Shown here: positions 16,542 through 25,235 of the stretch, piece by piece | Layout: each line of letters begins with the position of its first letter | How positions within the stretch are numbered: position 1 is the first letter of the stretch | Source of the DNA: Eubacterium sp. | GTDB lineage: Bacteria > Bacillota > Clostridia > Lachnospirales > Lachnospiraceae | NCBI GenBank assembly: GCA_017433295.1 | Contig: JAFRHL010000017.1 | Span: 1 to 64,000 of the forward strand | Reading direction: 5' to 3' | DNA length: 64,000 nucleotides | Program-made: the position numbers and the translations under genes | The notes under the pieces: generated by a model | What the model was told of the DNA's origin: nothing | Database searches by the model: none | The model's input: only the letters and a program-made list of their open reading frames with translations

Positions 16542-18545
16542 TCATTCCTTTTTAAGCATGTCATTGTCCAGTATATAAGATAGCGAGAAAGTTTTCAATT
16601 CTTTTTTTCCGTCAAACCGGATGCTGATCTTCTGCTCTGTCACCCGGGCGACCGTTCCGGACCCCAGTTTTTTATGGATCACACGGCAGCCCGGTTCAAA
16701 TTCATTTTCTTTACAGCGGATCTCTTTGATATATCTGGATACCCTTGCCTGCTTCTGGAATAATTCTTTTACCGAATAAAGAAACAGATAAGTCCTGGCC
16801 CGGGTCAATGCTACATAGACAAGCCTTCTCTCTTCCTCCAGATCCGCATCCTTTACCGCCTTCTTGTGGGGAGAGATCCCTTCGTTTAAGTCCATGACAA
16901 ACACTACTTCATATTCCAGCCCTTTGGAACTGTGCATGGTGGTAAGGGTCACTCCTTCCTTCTCCTCATGCCTGCCGGCCTCTGTCTGCCTCTTCAGTTC
17001 TTCCCCATACTCCTCTATATAATTGTACCATTCTTCCCTGGTATGGTAATCTCTGGCTGATTCCTGAATCTGGTCCAGGATCTCCGACAGATCCTCCGGG
17101 TTCATTCGCCGGAATTGGGCATACTCTGCCAGGTAGTCTTCATAACCAATCCCCTTTCGTATATATTCTATGGCTTCATAGGGTTCCATTTTGCCAAGGA
17201 GAAGAAGATCCATCTCCAGCTTATCTATTTTTTCATACAGCCACTTCTTTCCGAAGCACTGACCCTTTAGCCGGGCCAGATCCACCCTGGATTCCTCCAG
17301 CATTTTTCTTCCAATGTATCGTTTCGGGCGGTTCATCACCTGAAGAAATGTGCTCCGTTCCATATTTCCCGCGGCCATATCCAGATATGCCCTGATATTT
17401 TTTGCGATCCAGTGATCAAAAATGTTGGGGAGAAGGTCCTTCATCTGAAAAGGTATATTATATTCCATCAGCCGTCCCACAAGAAGTCTGGGCTGGGTGT
17501 TGGTCCGGAAGATCACCGCCATCTCTTCCAGACTGATCCCTTTACTCTGGTAAAAGCGGATCCCCTGAATGATATCGCCGCACTCTTCAGAGACGGACTC
17601 CAGGCGACGGTAAACCACCGGGCTTTTTGATCCGCGGGCTGCCCTGAGATCCTTTTTGAATCGTTTTGTATTATTTGAGATCAGCCTTTTTGCACATTCC
17701 ACGATCTCCTGGCTGCAGCGGTAATTTATTCCCAGGGTTATTTTCCTGGTTCCGGGAAAATCCTTTTCAAATCCCAGCATTATCTCCGGTCTTGCGCCCC
17801 GGAACCGGTAAATGGACTGGTCGTCATCTCCCACGATAAAAAGATTTCTCCGCTCATCAGTCAGCAGCTTGACGATCTCATACTGAACCTTGTTGATATC
17901 CTGAAATTCATCGATCAGAATATACCGGAATCTTTTCTGCCACATTTCCCGGATATCTTCCCGTTCCTTTAACAATTCATAACTGAATACCAGCATGTCA
18001 TCGAAATCCAGCAGCCTGTTTTCCCTCAGCTTATTTTCATAACCCTGATAGATCTTTAAGAAAAGTTCATCTGCACAATTACTGCTGTGATAAAGGGATG
18101 GCTCGATCATCTCCCCCTTTACCCGGCTGATCTCTCCCAAAAGCCCGGATATAAAATCATTCTCGTCCTCCAGCTCCAGATCCAGCCCGTCGGTCATTTC
18201 TTTAATGAATCTACGCCGGGTATCCTCCCGGATTATATTGGCTCCTGTAAAACGATAGGCATAACGGAGGATCATAAAGAAGACGGAATGAAACGTGCCG
18301 AAGGTCACCGGAGCATCAGACAGACCGTCAAACCGGGAAAAACGTCGTTTCATCTCATCCGCCGCCGCTCTTGTGAATGTGATCACCAGGATATGGGAAG
18401 GATCTATTCCGCACTCTTTGATAAGCCACTTAACACGATATGTAATTACAAGGGTCTTACCGGATCCCGGTCCGGCCAGGACCATGGCAGGACCTTCCTT
18501 ATGGGTCACAGCCATTAGCTGCTCTTTATTAAACCGGGCACTCAT
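16542..18545 (-). CDS. PcrA/UvrD-type ATP-dependent DNA helicase
   Basis: This 667-aa superfamily 1 helicase unwinds DNA in repair and replication restart. It has Walker [10 protein letters not shown] near residue 30, [38 protein letters not shown] and LVYVALTRA in the right order. A C-terminal segment ([17 protein letters not shown]) resembles the RNA-polymerase-binding tail of PcrA. It is shorter than standard PcrA (about 730 aa). The ATG at 18545 has GGAG only at 14 nt. A GTG at 18560 is an alternative, so the start is not certain. Confidence 0.9.
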   Translation of the reverse strand: MSARFNKEQLMAVTHKEGPAMVLAGPGSGKTLVITYRVKWLIKECGIDPSHILVITFTRAAADEMKRRFSRFDGLSDAPVTFGTFHSVFFMILRYAYRFTGANIIREDTRRRFIKEMTDGLDLELEDENDFISGLLGEISRVKGEMIEPSLYHSSNCADELFLKIYQGYENKLRENRLLDFDDMLVFSYELLKEREDIREMWQKRFRYILIDEFQDINKVQYEIVKLLTDERRNLFIVGDDDQSIYRFRGARPEIMLGFEKDFPGTRKITLGINYRCSQEIVECAKRLISNNTKRFKKDLRAARGSKSPVVYRRLESVSEECGDIIQGIRFYQSKGISLEEMAVIFRTNTQPRLLVGRLMEYNIPFQMKDLLPNIFDHWIAKNIRAYLDMAAGNMERSTFLQVMNRPKRYIGRKMLEESRVDLARLKGQCFGKKWLYEKIDKLEMDLLLLGKMEPYEAIEYIRKGIGYEDYLAEYAQFRRMNPEDLSEILDQIQESARDYHTREEWYNYIEEYGEELKRQTEAGRHEEKEGVTLTTMHSSKGLEYEVVFVMDLNEGISPHKKAVKDADLEEERRLVYVALTRARTYLFLYSVKELFQKQARVSRYIKEIRCKENEFEPGCRVIHKKLGSGTVARVTEQKISIRFDGKKELKTFSLSYILDNDMLKKE

Positions 18546-18606
18546 ATCTGTAATACTCACTCCAGCTGTTTTACTAATGATAAATTGCTCAATTTCAGAC
18601 GCAGAA

Positions 18607-18641
18607 AGACCATCATAAGTCTTAATAAACTATGATGGTCT
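18607..18641 (-). terminator. hairpin between ptsI and the helicase gene
   Basis: AGACCATCATA (18607-18617) is matched exactly by TATGATGGTCT (18631-18641) with a 13-nt loop. On the - strand only a short TTT follows. It lies 40 nt beyond the ptsI stop and probably ends most pts transcription, with some read-through possible. Confidence 0.5.
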
Positions 18642-18680
18642 CCCTGGTTTTTATATCTTTTTAAAGAACTTTATCTGTGA

Positions 18681-20387
18681 TTATTTGGCTACAGATGTCA
18701 GGTACTCTCTGATTTCTTCTTCTGTTACCATAGCCATAGCTTTCTCTGTTACTGCATTGGCTTCTTCCATGGACCAGTTGTTGATCACTCTTCTGGTAGC
18801 CAGAATGGAAGTTGCGCTTACGGAGAACTCATCCAGTCCGAAGGATAAGAGCAATGGTGTCAGCAGCGGATCTGCAGCTGCCTCGCCGCACATACCGGAC
18901 ATGGCGCCTTCTGCTTTGGCTGATTTGATAACCTTCTCGATAGCCCGGAGAACTGCCGGATTGTATGTGGAATAGAGATAAGCCACATCGGGGTTACCAC
19001 GGTCTGCGCACATGGTGTAACCTGTCAGGTCATTGGTACCGATACTGAAGAAATCAACCTCTTTTGCAAATGCATCTGCCATAATGCTGGAAGCAGGAGT
19101 CTCTGCCATGATACCCACCTTGATGTCGGGATTGTAAGCAATACCCTTCTCATCAAGATCTGCTTTGATCTCGGCGATCATAGCCTTAACCTCACGAACC
19201 TCATCCAGACAGGTGATCATGGGAACCATGATGCGGATATCACCAAAGGCACTGGCACGAAGAAGTGCCCTTAACTGCGGACGATAAAGATCCGGTCTCT
19301 TTAAGCAAAGACGTACTGCACGGAATCCGAGGAAAGGATTCTCCTCTTTGGGAAGTCCAAGATAAGGAATCTCCTTATCTCCACCGATATCCAGAGTACG
19401 GATGATAACCGGTTTGCCGGCCAGAGTCTCGGCAACCTTCTTGTAAGCTTCAAACTGCTCATCCTCTGTGGGAACCTGGGGACGGTCCATGAAGAGGAAC
19501 TCGGTACGGAATAATCCGATACCCTCGCCGTCACATTCAACTACCTTTAAAGCATCTTCCGGCTTTCCGATATTGGCACAAAGCTCAACCTTGTGTCCAT
19601 CGGCTGTTACAGTCGGTTTGCCCACATATGCCTGAAGGGCAGCCTTGTCAGCAAGGAATTTTTCTCTTTTTGCTCTGTATTCTGCCAGGGTGGCTTCATC
19701 CGGAGATTCAATAACCACACCTGTGGATCCGTCCAGCACAACCTGCTGTCCGTTCTCAAGGGAACTCACGATACCTTCGATACTTAATACGGCAGGAATC
19801 TCAAGAGCTCTTGCCAGGATGGCGGAATGAGATGTCTTGCCGCCGATCTCTGTCAGAACGCCTGCTACGTTCTTGGGGTTGATGCCTGCTGTCATGGATG
19901 GTGTCAGATCTTCAGCAACCAGAATGGTTCCTTCCGGAACTGCGGCGAGATCAATATCTTCCGCATTAAGAAGAGTCTTTAATAACCTGGTCTTGATATC
20001 GCCTACATCTGTTGCCCTTTGCTGAAACATCTCATCATCCAGAGAAGCAAAGAGAGCGGCAAACTGATTGCACACATTCTCAACGGCAGCTTCGGCGCAC
20101 TTCTTTTCAACCTGGATCATGTTCTCGATCTGACCGGTCATCTCCGGGTCCATAAGAAGAAGTACGTGTCCTTCCAGGATTTCTGCTTCCTTCTCACCGA
20201 CACGGGTCCTCATGTCGTCTGCCATCTGCTGGGTCTTGGCGATAGTTTTCTCGAGGGCTTCATTAAAACGGGCCTTCTCAGCGACAACATCGCTGACAGG
20301 GGCGTTACTATATTCAAGGGAGGGTTCTTTCACGAGTATAACAGAACCGATTCCTATACCTGCGGATGCTCCAATACCAGTATACAT
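18681..20387 (-). CDS. ptsI: PTS enzyme I (phosphoenolpyruvate-protein phosphotransferase)
   Basis: Enzyme I takes phosphate from phosphoenolpyruvate and passes it to HPr, feeding all PTS sugar transporters. The 568-aa protein is normal length. The phosphorylated histidine is His187 in GGKTSHSAILARALEIPAV. The PEP-binding barrel carries GIGLFRTEFLFMDR, TLDIGGDKEIPYL and a C-terminal GTNDLTGYTM and GMCGEAA. AGAGGTG precedes the ATG. It is downstream of ptsH across a hairpin-bearing gap of 87 nt. The order ptsH-ptsI is the common one. Confidence 0.98.
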   Translation of the reverse strand: MYTGIGASAGIGIGSVILVKEPSLEYSNAPVSDVVAEKARFNEALEKTIAKTQQMADDMRTRVGEKEAEILEGHVLLLMDPEMTGQIENMIQVEKKCAEAAVENVCNQFAALFASLDDEMFQQRATDVGDIKTRLLKTLLNAEDIDLAAVPEGTILVAEDLTPSMTAGINPKNVAGVLTEIGGKTSHSAILARALEIPAVLSIEGIVSSLENGQQVVLDGSTGVVIESPDEATLAEYRAKREKFLADKAALQAYVGKPTVTADGHKVELCANIGKPEDALKVVECDGEGIGLFRTEFLFMDRPQVPTEDEQFEAYKKVAETLAGKPVIIRTLDIGGDKEIPYLGLPKEENPFLGFRAVRLCLKRPDLYRPQLRALLRASAFGDIRIMVPMITCLDEVREVKAMIAEIKADLDEKGIAYNPDIKVGIMAETPASSIMADAFAKEVDFFSIGTNDLTGYTMCADRGNPDVAYLYSTYNPAVLRAIEKVIKSAKAEGAMSGMCGEAAADPLLTPLLLSFGLDEFSVSATSILATRRVINNWSMEEANAVTEKAMAMVTEEEIREYLTSVAK

Positions 20388-20419
20388 GCTTTCACCTCTA
20401 AATTAAAAAATAGTATAAC

Positions 20420-20446
20420 TTCAGCACCCCGAAACGGGGTGCTGAA
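20420..20446 (-). other. intercistronic hairpin between ptsH and ptsI
   Basis: TTCAGCACCCCG (20420-20431) pairs perfectly with CGGGGTGCTGAA (20435-20446), a 12-bp stem with an AAA loop. The nearest T-run on the - strand lies about 9 nt away, so this is more likely an mRNA-stabilising or partly attenuating stem that favours ptsH over ptsI. A hairpin with the same GGGTGCTG core lies between livK and livH. Confidence 0.6.
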
Positions 20447-20474
20447 AATGATCAGGTAACTGAACTGTTACGAA

Positions 20475-20738
20475 TTATTCACCTAAACCGGACTCGATCA
20501 GTTCGATAGCTGTCTTTAAAGCTTCCTCTTCATCCGGACCATCACACTGGATCTCGATCTCATTGCCGCACTTGATGCATGCGCCGATGATGTTAAGCAG
20601 GCTCTTGCCGTTAGTAGTCTTTCCGTTGAAAACGATGTTAACATCGCTCTGGAATTTGGCTACGCCCTTGGCGAAAACGCCGGCCGGTCTCATATGAAGT
20701 CCCTGTGGATTGCTGACTGTGATTTTTTGTGATACCAT
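20475..20738 (-). CDS. ptsH: phosphocarrier protein HPr
   Basis: HPr shuttles phosphate from enzyme I to sugar-specific EIIA proteins. The 87-aa product has catalytic His15 in NPQGLHMRPAG and the regulatory Ser46 in GKSLLNIIG, the HPr kinase target of Gram-positive catabolite repression. Both sites are exactly at the expected positions. AAAGGAG precedes the ATG. A strong promoter lies at 20812-20840, so ptsH-ptsI form their own transcription unit. Confidence 0.97.
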   Translation of the reverse strand: MVSQKITVSNPQGLHMRPAGVFAKGVAKFQSDVNIVFNGKTTNGKSLLNIIGACIKCGNEIEIQCDGPDEEEALKTAIELIESGLGE

Positions 20739-20811
20739 AATTACGTCTCCTTTTCTTAAATAGTGAATACTAATCCCCTGGTCTCTTTAAGTCACCTTAA
20801 ATTCATATGTA

Positions 20812-20840
20812 ATTTTACCATTTTTTCATGATAGTGTCAA
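20812..20840 (-). promoter_or_regulatory. strong sigma-A promoter of ptsH-ptsI
   Basis: On the - strand a consensus TTGACA (20835-20840) is 17 nt from TAAAAT (20812-20817). The -35 box begins directly after the stop of the upstream TPR gene. The leader is about 65 nt. Confidence 0.7.
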
Positions 20841-21497
20841 CTAAACTCTTGAAGATAAAAAGAGAAGTTCTTTCTTTGCTTTCTCATCGTCTGGATATTT
20901 TTTACAATAATCCTTTGCGGCCTGGTAAGCTTTCTTATAATTTTGGGATTCCTCATAAATAATAATCAGTTCATACATCAGTTCCGCACTGGCATTATCG
21001 TCCTCTTTAATCCCCTTCCGGGCATAATTTAACGCCTTCTTATATTTTTTCTGTTCAATATAGATCTCACAGATCCTGGAGAGAAAAGCAGGATCCTCTG
21101 TCTTGTCCCAGCCCTTTTGAAATATTTTCATGGCCTTGTCGTAATCACCGGTATCCTTACAGCATAACCCTTCCTGAAGATAATACAGGGGATTATCGGA
21201 ATCCTCCTTCTGAAGCTGCTGATAGATCTTTTCCGCTTCAGAATACTTCTCCATGCAATAATAGCTTTCCGCCAGATAACATTTTATATCTCTGTTCAGC
21301 TTTCCGTCAAAAAGTCCCTTCTTTTTCAGGGCCTTTTCCAGGTACTCGATGGCTTTTGTATAATCTTCTTCATGAAAATACAAAAGAGCGTCTCTTCGCA
21401 GGTCCTTCTTCTGCGAGGTGGCCCGCCCCTTCAACACAGCCATTGCGGCTATCAATATGATCACAATAAGCAATAGTCTTCGTAATGTTTTTTCCAT
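20841..21497 (-). CDS. membrane-anchored TPR repeat protein
   Basis: The 218-aa protein has one N-terminal membrane helix (about residues 8-26). A ladder of tetratricopeptide-like repeats follows, for example ALLYFHEEDYTKAIEYLEKA, YYCMEKYSEAEKIYQQL and CKDTGDYDKAMKIFQKG. TPRs serve as protein docking surfaces. The partner is unknown. GGAGGG lies 5 nt before the ATG at 21497, which I prefer over the longer open frame to 21560. It lies between the rpsO terminator and the pts promoter, and I see no clear promoter of its own. Confidence 0.8.
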   Translation of the reverse strand: MEKTLRRLLLIVIILIAAMAVLKGRATSQKKDLRRDALLYFHEEDYTKAIEYLEKALKKKGLFDGKLNRDIKCYLAESYYCMEKYSEAEKIYQQLQKEDSDNPLYYLQEGLCCKDTGDYDKAMKIFQKGWDKTEDPAFLSRICEIYIEQKKYKKALNYARKGIKEDDNASAELMYELIIIYEESQNYKKAYQAAKDYCKKYPDDEKAKKELLFLSSRV

Positions 21498-21555
21498 TAT
21501 GGCCCTCCGGATGCTCCGATCTCCGTTGCGGATCCCCCATGCCGCCCCGGAGATT

Positions 21556-21595
21556 GACAAAAAGGTAACACTGCTTGAATAAGAGTGTTACCTTT
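21556..21595 (-). terminator. intrinsic terminator of rpsO
   Basis: AAAGGTAACACT (21561-21572) pairs perfectly with AGTGTTACCTTT (21584-21595), an 11-nt loop between. On the - strand the stem ends in CCTTTTTGTC. It begins 11 nt after the rpsO stop. Confidence 0.85.
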
Positions 21596-21605
21596 CGTAT
21601 CATGA

Positions 21606-21872
21606 TTATTTTCTTAATCCTAACTGTTCGATCAGGGTTCTGTAACGCTGGATATCCTTGCTCTTTAAATATCCGAGCAGATTTCTTCTCTGACCTACCA
21701 TTTTAAGCAGACCTCTTCTGGAATGGTGATCCTTGGGATTGGCCTTGAAATGTGTCTGCAGATCGTTGATCCTTGCTGTAAGAATCGCTACCTGAACCTC
21801 AGGTGAACCTGTGTCGCCTTCGCCTCTGCCGTACTTGGCAATGATATCCTGTTTCATTTCCTTTGTGATCAT
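21606..21872 (-). CDS. rpsO: 30S ribosomal protein S15
   Basis: S15 binds the central domain of 16S rRNA early in 30S assembly. The 88-aa product has the family core: [18 protein letters not shown], then [22 protein letters not shown] and the C-terminal RRNLLGYLK. The ATG at 21872 is used because GGAG sits at correct spacing and the length matches S15. The open frame extends six codons upstream. It is a single-gene unit with its own promoter (21967-21995), a folded leader and a terminator. Confidence 0.98.
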   Translation of the reverse strand: MITKEMKQDIIAKYGRGEGDTGSPEVQVAILTARINDLQTHFKANPKDHHSRRGLLKMVGQRRNLLGYLKSKDIQRYRTLIEQLGLRK

Positions 21873-21899
21873 GTTCCTGTCTCCTTTCAAATAAAAACC

Positions 21900-21943
21900 C
21901 CTTTACGAAGATAAGGTCGGAGTTTTCCATACCCTGGTAAAGG
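21900..21943 (-). promoter_or_regulatory. folded rpsO leader, candidate S15 autoregulatory RNA
   Basis: The leader between the promoter and rpsO contains CCTTTAC/GTAAAGG arms (21900-21906 and 21937-21943) around a 30-nt loop, followed by GGTTTTTATTTG before the ribosome binding site. In several bacteria S15 represses its own mRNA by binding leader structures. The shape here fits either that or attenuation, but the assignment is inferred. Confidence 0.4.
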
Positions 21944-21966
21944 TTAATATGATAAATATCGCAACT

Positions 21967-21995
21967 AGTCTAACATGAGATCCCTGTTTTGTAAA
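21967..21995 (-). promoter_or_regulatory. sigma-A promoter of rpsO
   Basis: On the - strand TTTACA (21990-21995) and TAGACT (21967-21972) are 17 nt apart. The start point would be near 21960, giving a leader of about 88 nt. Confidence 0.6.
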
Positions 21996-22016
21996 GTAGT
22001 TTTTCTAACCGGCCGC

Positions 22017-22973
22017 TCAGGGCTTCAGACGGTCCAGAAGTTTTACAAAATAATCGGGCAGGGGCGCCTCAAACTCCACATATTTTCCCGTGCGGGGATG
22101 AATAAAGCCCAGGGTCCGGGCATGAAGGCACTGGCCCTGAATTCCCGCGGATCCCGGGAAATCGCCCGGCCGGAAAGGTACTTTGGAGGGGCCGTAGACA
22201 GTATCGCCCAGCAGAGGATGCTTTATGCTTGCCATGTGGACCCGGATCTGATGAGTCCTTCCGGTTTCCAGCCGGCACTCAATATGATTAAACTGCCGGT
22301 TAAGGTGGCTGATCACCCGGAAATGGGTAACGGCGCGTTTTCCGTTTCTGTATTCTACGGCCATCTTCTTGCGGTCCCCCGGGTTTCTGCCTATGGGGGC
22401 GTCCACGGTTCCTTCCTCCCGGTTGAAATTGTGGTAAACGATGGCTTCGTAGCTTCTGCTGATACTGTGATCTTTCAGCTGCTCAGCCAGGCTCTTGTGG
22501 GCCAGGTCATTTTTGCATACCACAAGCAGTCCCGTGGTATCTTTATCAATACGGTGGACGATGCCGGGCCTTAGAACCCCGTTGATCCCGGACAGGTTAC
22601 CGGCGCAGTGATAGAGAAGCCCGTTTACCAGGGTGTTTGTATATCTGCCCGGACAGGGATGTACTACCATGTCCTTGGGCTTATTGATAAGGATCACATC
22701 CTCATCCTCGTACAGGATATCAAGTTCCATTTTTTCCGGCAAAACTGCCAGTTCCTTAAGGGGCGGCATAATAAGCAGGATCCTGTCATCCGCCGTAAGC
22801 TTGTTTGAGGCTCTGGCAGGACGATCATTAAGTGTCACCCTGCCTTCTTTTATCAGCTTCTGAATATAGGATCTGGACTGGTCCTTCATTTCCCCGGCCA
22901 GAAACCGGTCCAGCCTCATTCCCTCATATTCCGGTGTCACCGTATAAAAATACCTCTGGTCACCTTTCTCCAT
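22017..22973 (-). CDS. rluD: RluA/RluD-family 23S rRNA pseudouridine synthase
   Basis: The 318-aa enzyme converts specific uridines of large-subunit rRNA to pseudouridine. An N-terminal S4 RNA-binding domain (RLDRFLAGEM and RSYIQKLIKEGRVTLN) is followed by the catalytic domain with GIVHRIDKDTTGLLVVCKN, where the Asp is the nucleophile, and GRTHQIRVHMASI. It sits 3 nt downstream of lspA, a common Firmicute pairing. The exact target uridines cannot be told from sequence, so RluD is a family-level name. Confidence 0.92.
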   Translation of the reverse strand: MEKGDQRYFYTVTPEYEGMRLDRFLAGEMKDQSRSYIQKLIKEGRVTLNDRPARASNKLTADDRILLIMPPLKELAVLPEKMELDILYEDEDVILINKPKDMVVHPCPGRYTNTLVNGLLYHCAGNLSGINGVLRPGIVHRIDKDTTGLLVVCKNDLAHKSLAEQLKDHSISRSYEAIVYHNFNREEGTVDAPIGRNPGDRKKMAVEYRNGKRAVTHFRVISHLNRQFNHIECRLETGRTHQIRVHMASIKHPLLGDTVYGPSKVPFRPGDFPGSAGIQGQCLHARTLGFIHPRTGKYVEFEAPLPDYFVKLLDRLKP

Positions 22974-22976
22974 CTG

Positions 22977-23474
22977 CTATCTCCCCTCCCCGGAAATGAT
23001 ATCATTTAACTCCTGATCCTTATAATAGAATAAAAACAGGAAAGCCAGGGCAAAGGCAGAGCAGGTGACATAAATATCCGCCACATTAAAGACCGGGAAA
23101 TCAATCAGTCTGAAATAGATAAAGTCCACCACGTATCCCCGGCTGATACGGTCGATCATATTCCCTATGGCACCGGCAGCTATAAAGCAGGCACATAAGC
23201 GCAATGGAAGAAAGCGCCTTTTCTCCGGGATCCTGGGATAGATCCACAGAACACCGGCCAGGACCATCAACGTAACCACTACAAAAAACCACTGCCGGTT
23301 CTGCAATATCCCAAAAGCCGCCCCCCGGTTTTCCACATATGACAATTCCAGGGCACCCGGGATGAGGACAATGGGTCCTCCGGGCTTTAACACAGCCATC
23401 ACCCACTGTTTAACGATCTGATCCAGGACTGCCAGAAATACCAGTGCCGTGAAAAATTTCGTCCGTCGTTTCAT
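22977..23474 (-). CDS. lspA: lipoprotein signal peptidase
   Basis: LspA cleaves the signal peptide of diacylglyceryl-modified prolipoproteins in the membrane. The 165-aa protein has four membrane segments and the two catalytic aspartates in GNMIDRISRGYVVDFIYF and FPVFNVADIYVTC. Asn-Arg-Gly in SYVENRGAAFG is also conserved. Its ATG overlaps the aroB stop by 4 nt. Lipoprotein substrates in this window include LivK and probably the D,D-carboxypeptidase. Confidence 0.96.
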   Translation of the reverse strand: MKRRTKFFTALVFLAVLDQIVKQWVMAVLKPGGPIVLIPGALELSYVENRGAAFGILQNRQWFFVVVTLMVLAGVLWIYPRIPEKRRFLPLRLCACFIAAGAIGNMIDRISRGYVVDFIYFRLIDFPVFNVADIYVTCSAFALAFLFLFYYKDQELNDIISGEGR

Positions 23475-24565
23475 GCCATATCTCCTCTTTTAAGGCTTTC
23501 GAGAATCTCCTGATCTGTCACATCTTTGCGTATAACCGCCTGACCCGGAGTCTCCAGCAGAACAAACTTCAGTTTCCCCTCTTCCATCTTCTTGTCATGT
23601 CTGGTTGCCTCCAGAATATCTCCGGAATTAAGGTCTGCCGGTAATACCGGGAACCCGAAATAGGCAAACATATCCTTAATATCCCTGTATTCCTCCGGTG
23701 TGATATAACCTCTCTTCTCTGATATGGATGCCGCCAGCACAGAACCGATGCCCACACATTCTCCGTGGGTCAGCCGGAAATCTGAAAGCTTTTCTATGGC
23801 ATGGCCCAGTGTGTGGCCGAAATTCAGATAGGCCCTTATCCCTTTCTCCCCCGGATCCTGCTGGACCACAGCTCTCTTGATCAGACAGCTTCCTTCCACC
23901 ATGACTGCCATGATTTCTTTGTCCCTGGCAGCGATCTTCTCTTTATTCATCTTAAGCCATCTGTAATAGGCCGCATCCTGTATCAGCCCGTGCTTTATGA
24001 CCTCTCCCAGTCCGCTGTGGTACTGCCTTAAGGATAATGTGGCCAGGGTACTGATATTGATATACACCAGCCTGGGCATATAGAAGGCTCCCACCATATT
24101 CTTATAGGAAAGAAAGTCAACCCCTGTTTTTCCCCCGATACTGCTGTCCACCTGGGCCAGCAGGCTGGTGGGAAGCTGAATGAAGTCGATTCCCCTTAAA
24201 TAAGTCGCTGCGGCAAATCCTGTCAGATCCCCTGTAACTCCTCCACCCAGGGCGATCAGCATATCCTTTCTGTCAAAATGATGACTTAAAAGAAATCTGT
24301 AAAGGTCTGATACGGTGTCAAGATTCTTCGATGCTTCTCCCCGGGGAAAAATAAAGGCACACAGGTCCTTACACCGGCCTGCCAGAAGGGCTTTTACTTC
24401 CTCCAGATAATGCCCGGCGACACCTGTCTCTGTCACGATACAGAGCTTCTTCCCTGAAATACTAAGCCTCTCAAGTTCTCCTGGAAGGTCATCATAGGAC
24501 TTCCTGATTACAATGTCGTAAACCCGTTCTCCTCCGGAGGTGACTTCCATTCTTTTTCCCTGCAT
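23471..24565 (-). CDS. aroB: 3-dehydroquinate synthase
   Basis: AroB makes dehydroquinate from DAHP, the second step of the shikimate pathway. The 364-aa product has FPRGEASKNLDTV, the NAD-binding ALGGGVTGDLTGFAAATYLRG, PTSLLAQVDSSIGGKTGVD and the zinc ligands around GLGEVIKHG and FGHTLGHAIE. I chose the ATG at 24565 (MQGKRMEV) because GGAG lies 7 nt upstream. ATGs at 24571 and 24550 are alternatives. It is the only shikimate gene here, placed between cell-division and lipoprotein genes. Confidence 0.95.
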   Translation of the reverse strand: MQGKRMEVTSGGERVYDIVIRKSYDDLPGELERLSISGKKLCIVTETGVAGHYLEEVKALLAGRCKDLCAFIFPRGEASKNLDTVSDLYRFLLSHHFDRKDMLIALGGGVTGDLTGFAAATYLRGIDFIQLPTSLLAQVDSSIGGKTGVDFLSYKNMVGAFYMPRLVYINISTLATLSLRQYHSGLGEVIKHGLIQDAAYYRWLKMNKEKIAARDKEIMAVMVEGSCLIKRAVVQQDPGEKGIRAYLNFGHTLGHAIEKLSDFRLTHGECVGIGSVLAASISEKRGYITPEEYRDIKDMFAYFGFPVLPADLNSGDILEATRHDKKMEEGKLKFVLLETPGQAVIRKDVTDQEILESLKRGDMA

Positions 24566-24587
24566 GATCATACTCCAATTTAATATA

Positions 24588-24614
24588 GCCTCCGGGGATC
24601 CATCCGCCGGAGGC
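24588..24614 (-). other. hairpin between sepF and aroB
   Basis: GCCTCCGG (24588-24595) pairs with CCGGAGGC (24607-24614) around an 11-nt loop. TATATTAAATT follows on the - strand, so it could be a weak terminator of sepF or a stem in the aroB leader. Confidence 0.4.
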
Positions 24615-24676
24615 AATTATTTACTGTTTTTCATGAAAATGATTTTCAAGCTTTATTTTCTGTTTCGGTTTCCTGC

Positions 24677-25216
24677 TCAGAACTTGGTAAGCTCCGGGGA
24701 AAGCATACTGTCGCTGATGATCTCATCCCGCAGGTCGCCTGATACCTCAATATTACCGGGAGCAACGATAAATATATTATTGGAAATAGCCTTAAGAGAT
24801 CCGTCCACCGCAAAGCTTGCACCGCCTATAAAATCTATGATACGCTGGGCCTGGCTGATCTCGATGCCCTCAAGATTCACAACGATGGTCTTACCTTCCT
24901 TAAGAAAATCTGCTACGATCTGTGCCTCGTTAAATTCCTGTGGTTTAATTACTTTCACAACTTCACCTTCTTCTCTCCGCCCGTGGAACGGGATCACTCT
25001 GTTATCAGTCTCCAAACGAATACTCTCAGCCGGTTCTTCCGTTTTTTTCTTCTTTCTGAAAGAAAGGATAGGTTTCTTATCCTCTTCCTCCTCAGTATCC
25101 TCTTCCACATCGTTATATTCTTCCGTTACTTCTTCATATTCTTCATTGTATTCATCTTCATAGTCATCGTTTTCGTTAAACTTCATCATAGTCAGCAGCT
25201 TCTGCGCCAGTCCCAT
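24677..25216 (-). CDS. sepF: cell division protein SepF
   Basis: SepF bundles FtsZ filaments and helps tie the Z-ring to the membrane. The 179-aa protein has an N-terminal amphipathic anchor (MGLAQKLLTMMKF) and a long highly acidic linker (about residues 15-50). The C-terminal DUF552 domain has FNEAQIVADFLKEGKTIVVN, RIIDFIGGASFAVDGSL and IFIVAPGNIEVSGD. It lies 19 nt downstream of the YggS gene, as in the ylm cluster of Firmicutes. Confidence 0.95.
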   Translation of the reverse strand: MGLAQKLLTMMKFNENDDYEDEYNEEYEEVTEEYNDVEEDTEEEEDKKPILSFRKKKKTEEPAESIRLETDNRVIPFHGRREEGEVVKVIKPQEFNEAQIVADFLKEGKTIVVNLEGIEISQAQRIIDFIGGASFAVDGSLKAISNNIFIVAPGNIEVSGDLRDEIISDSMLSPELTKF

Positions 25217-25235
25217 TCACCTGTACCTCCTGTTA

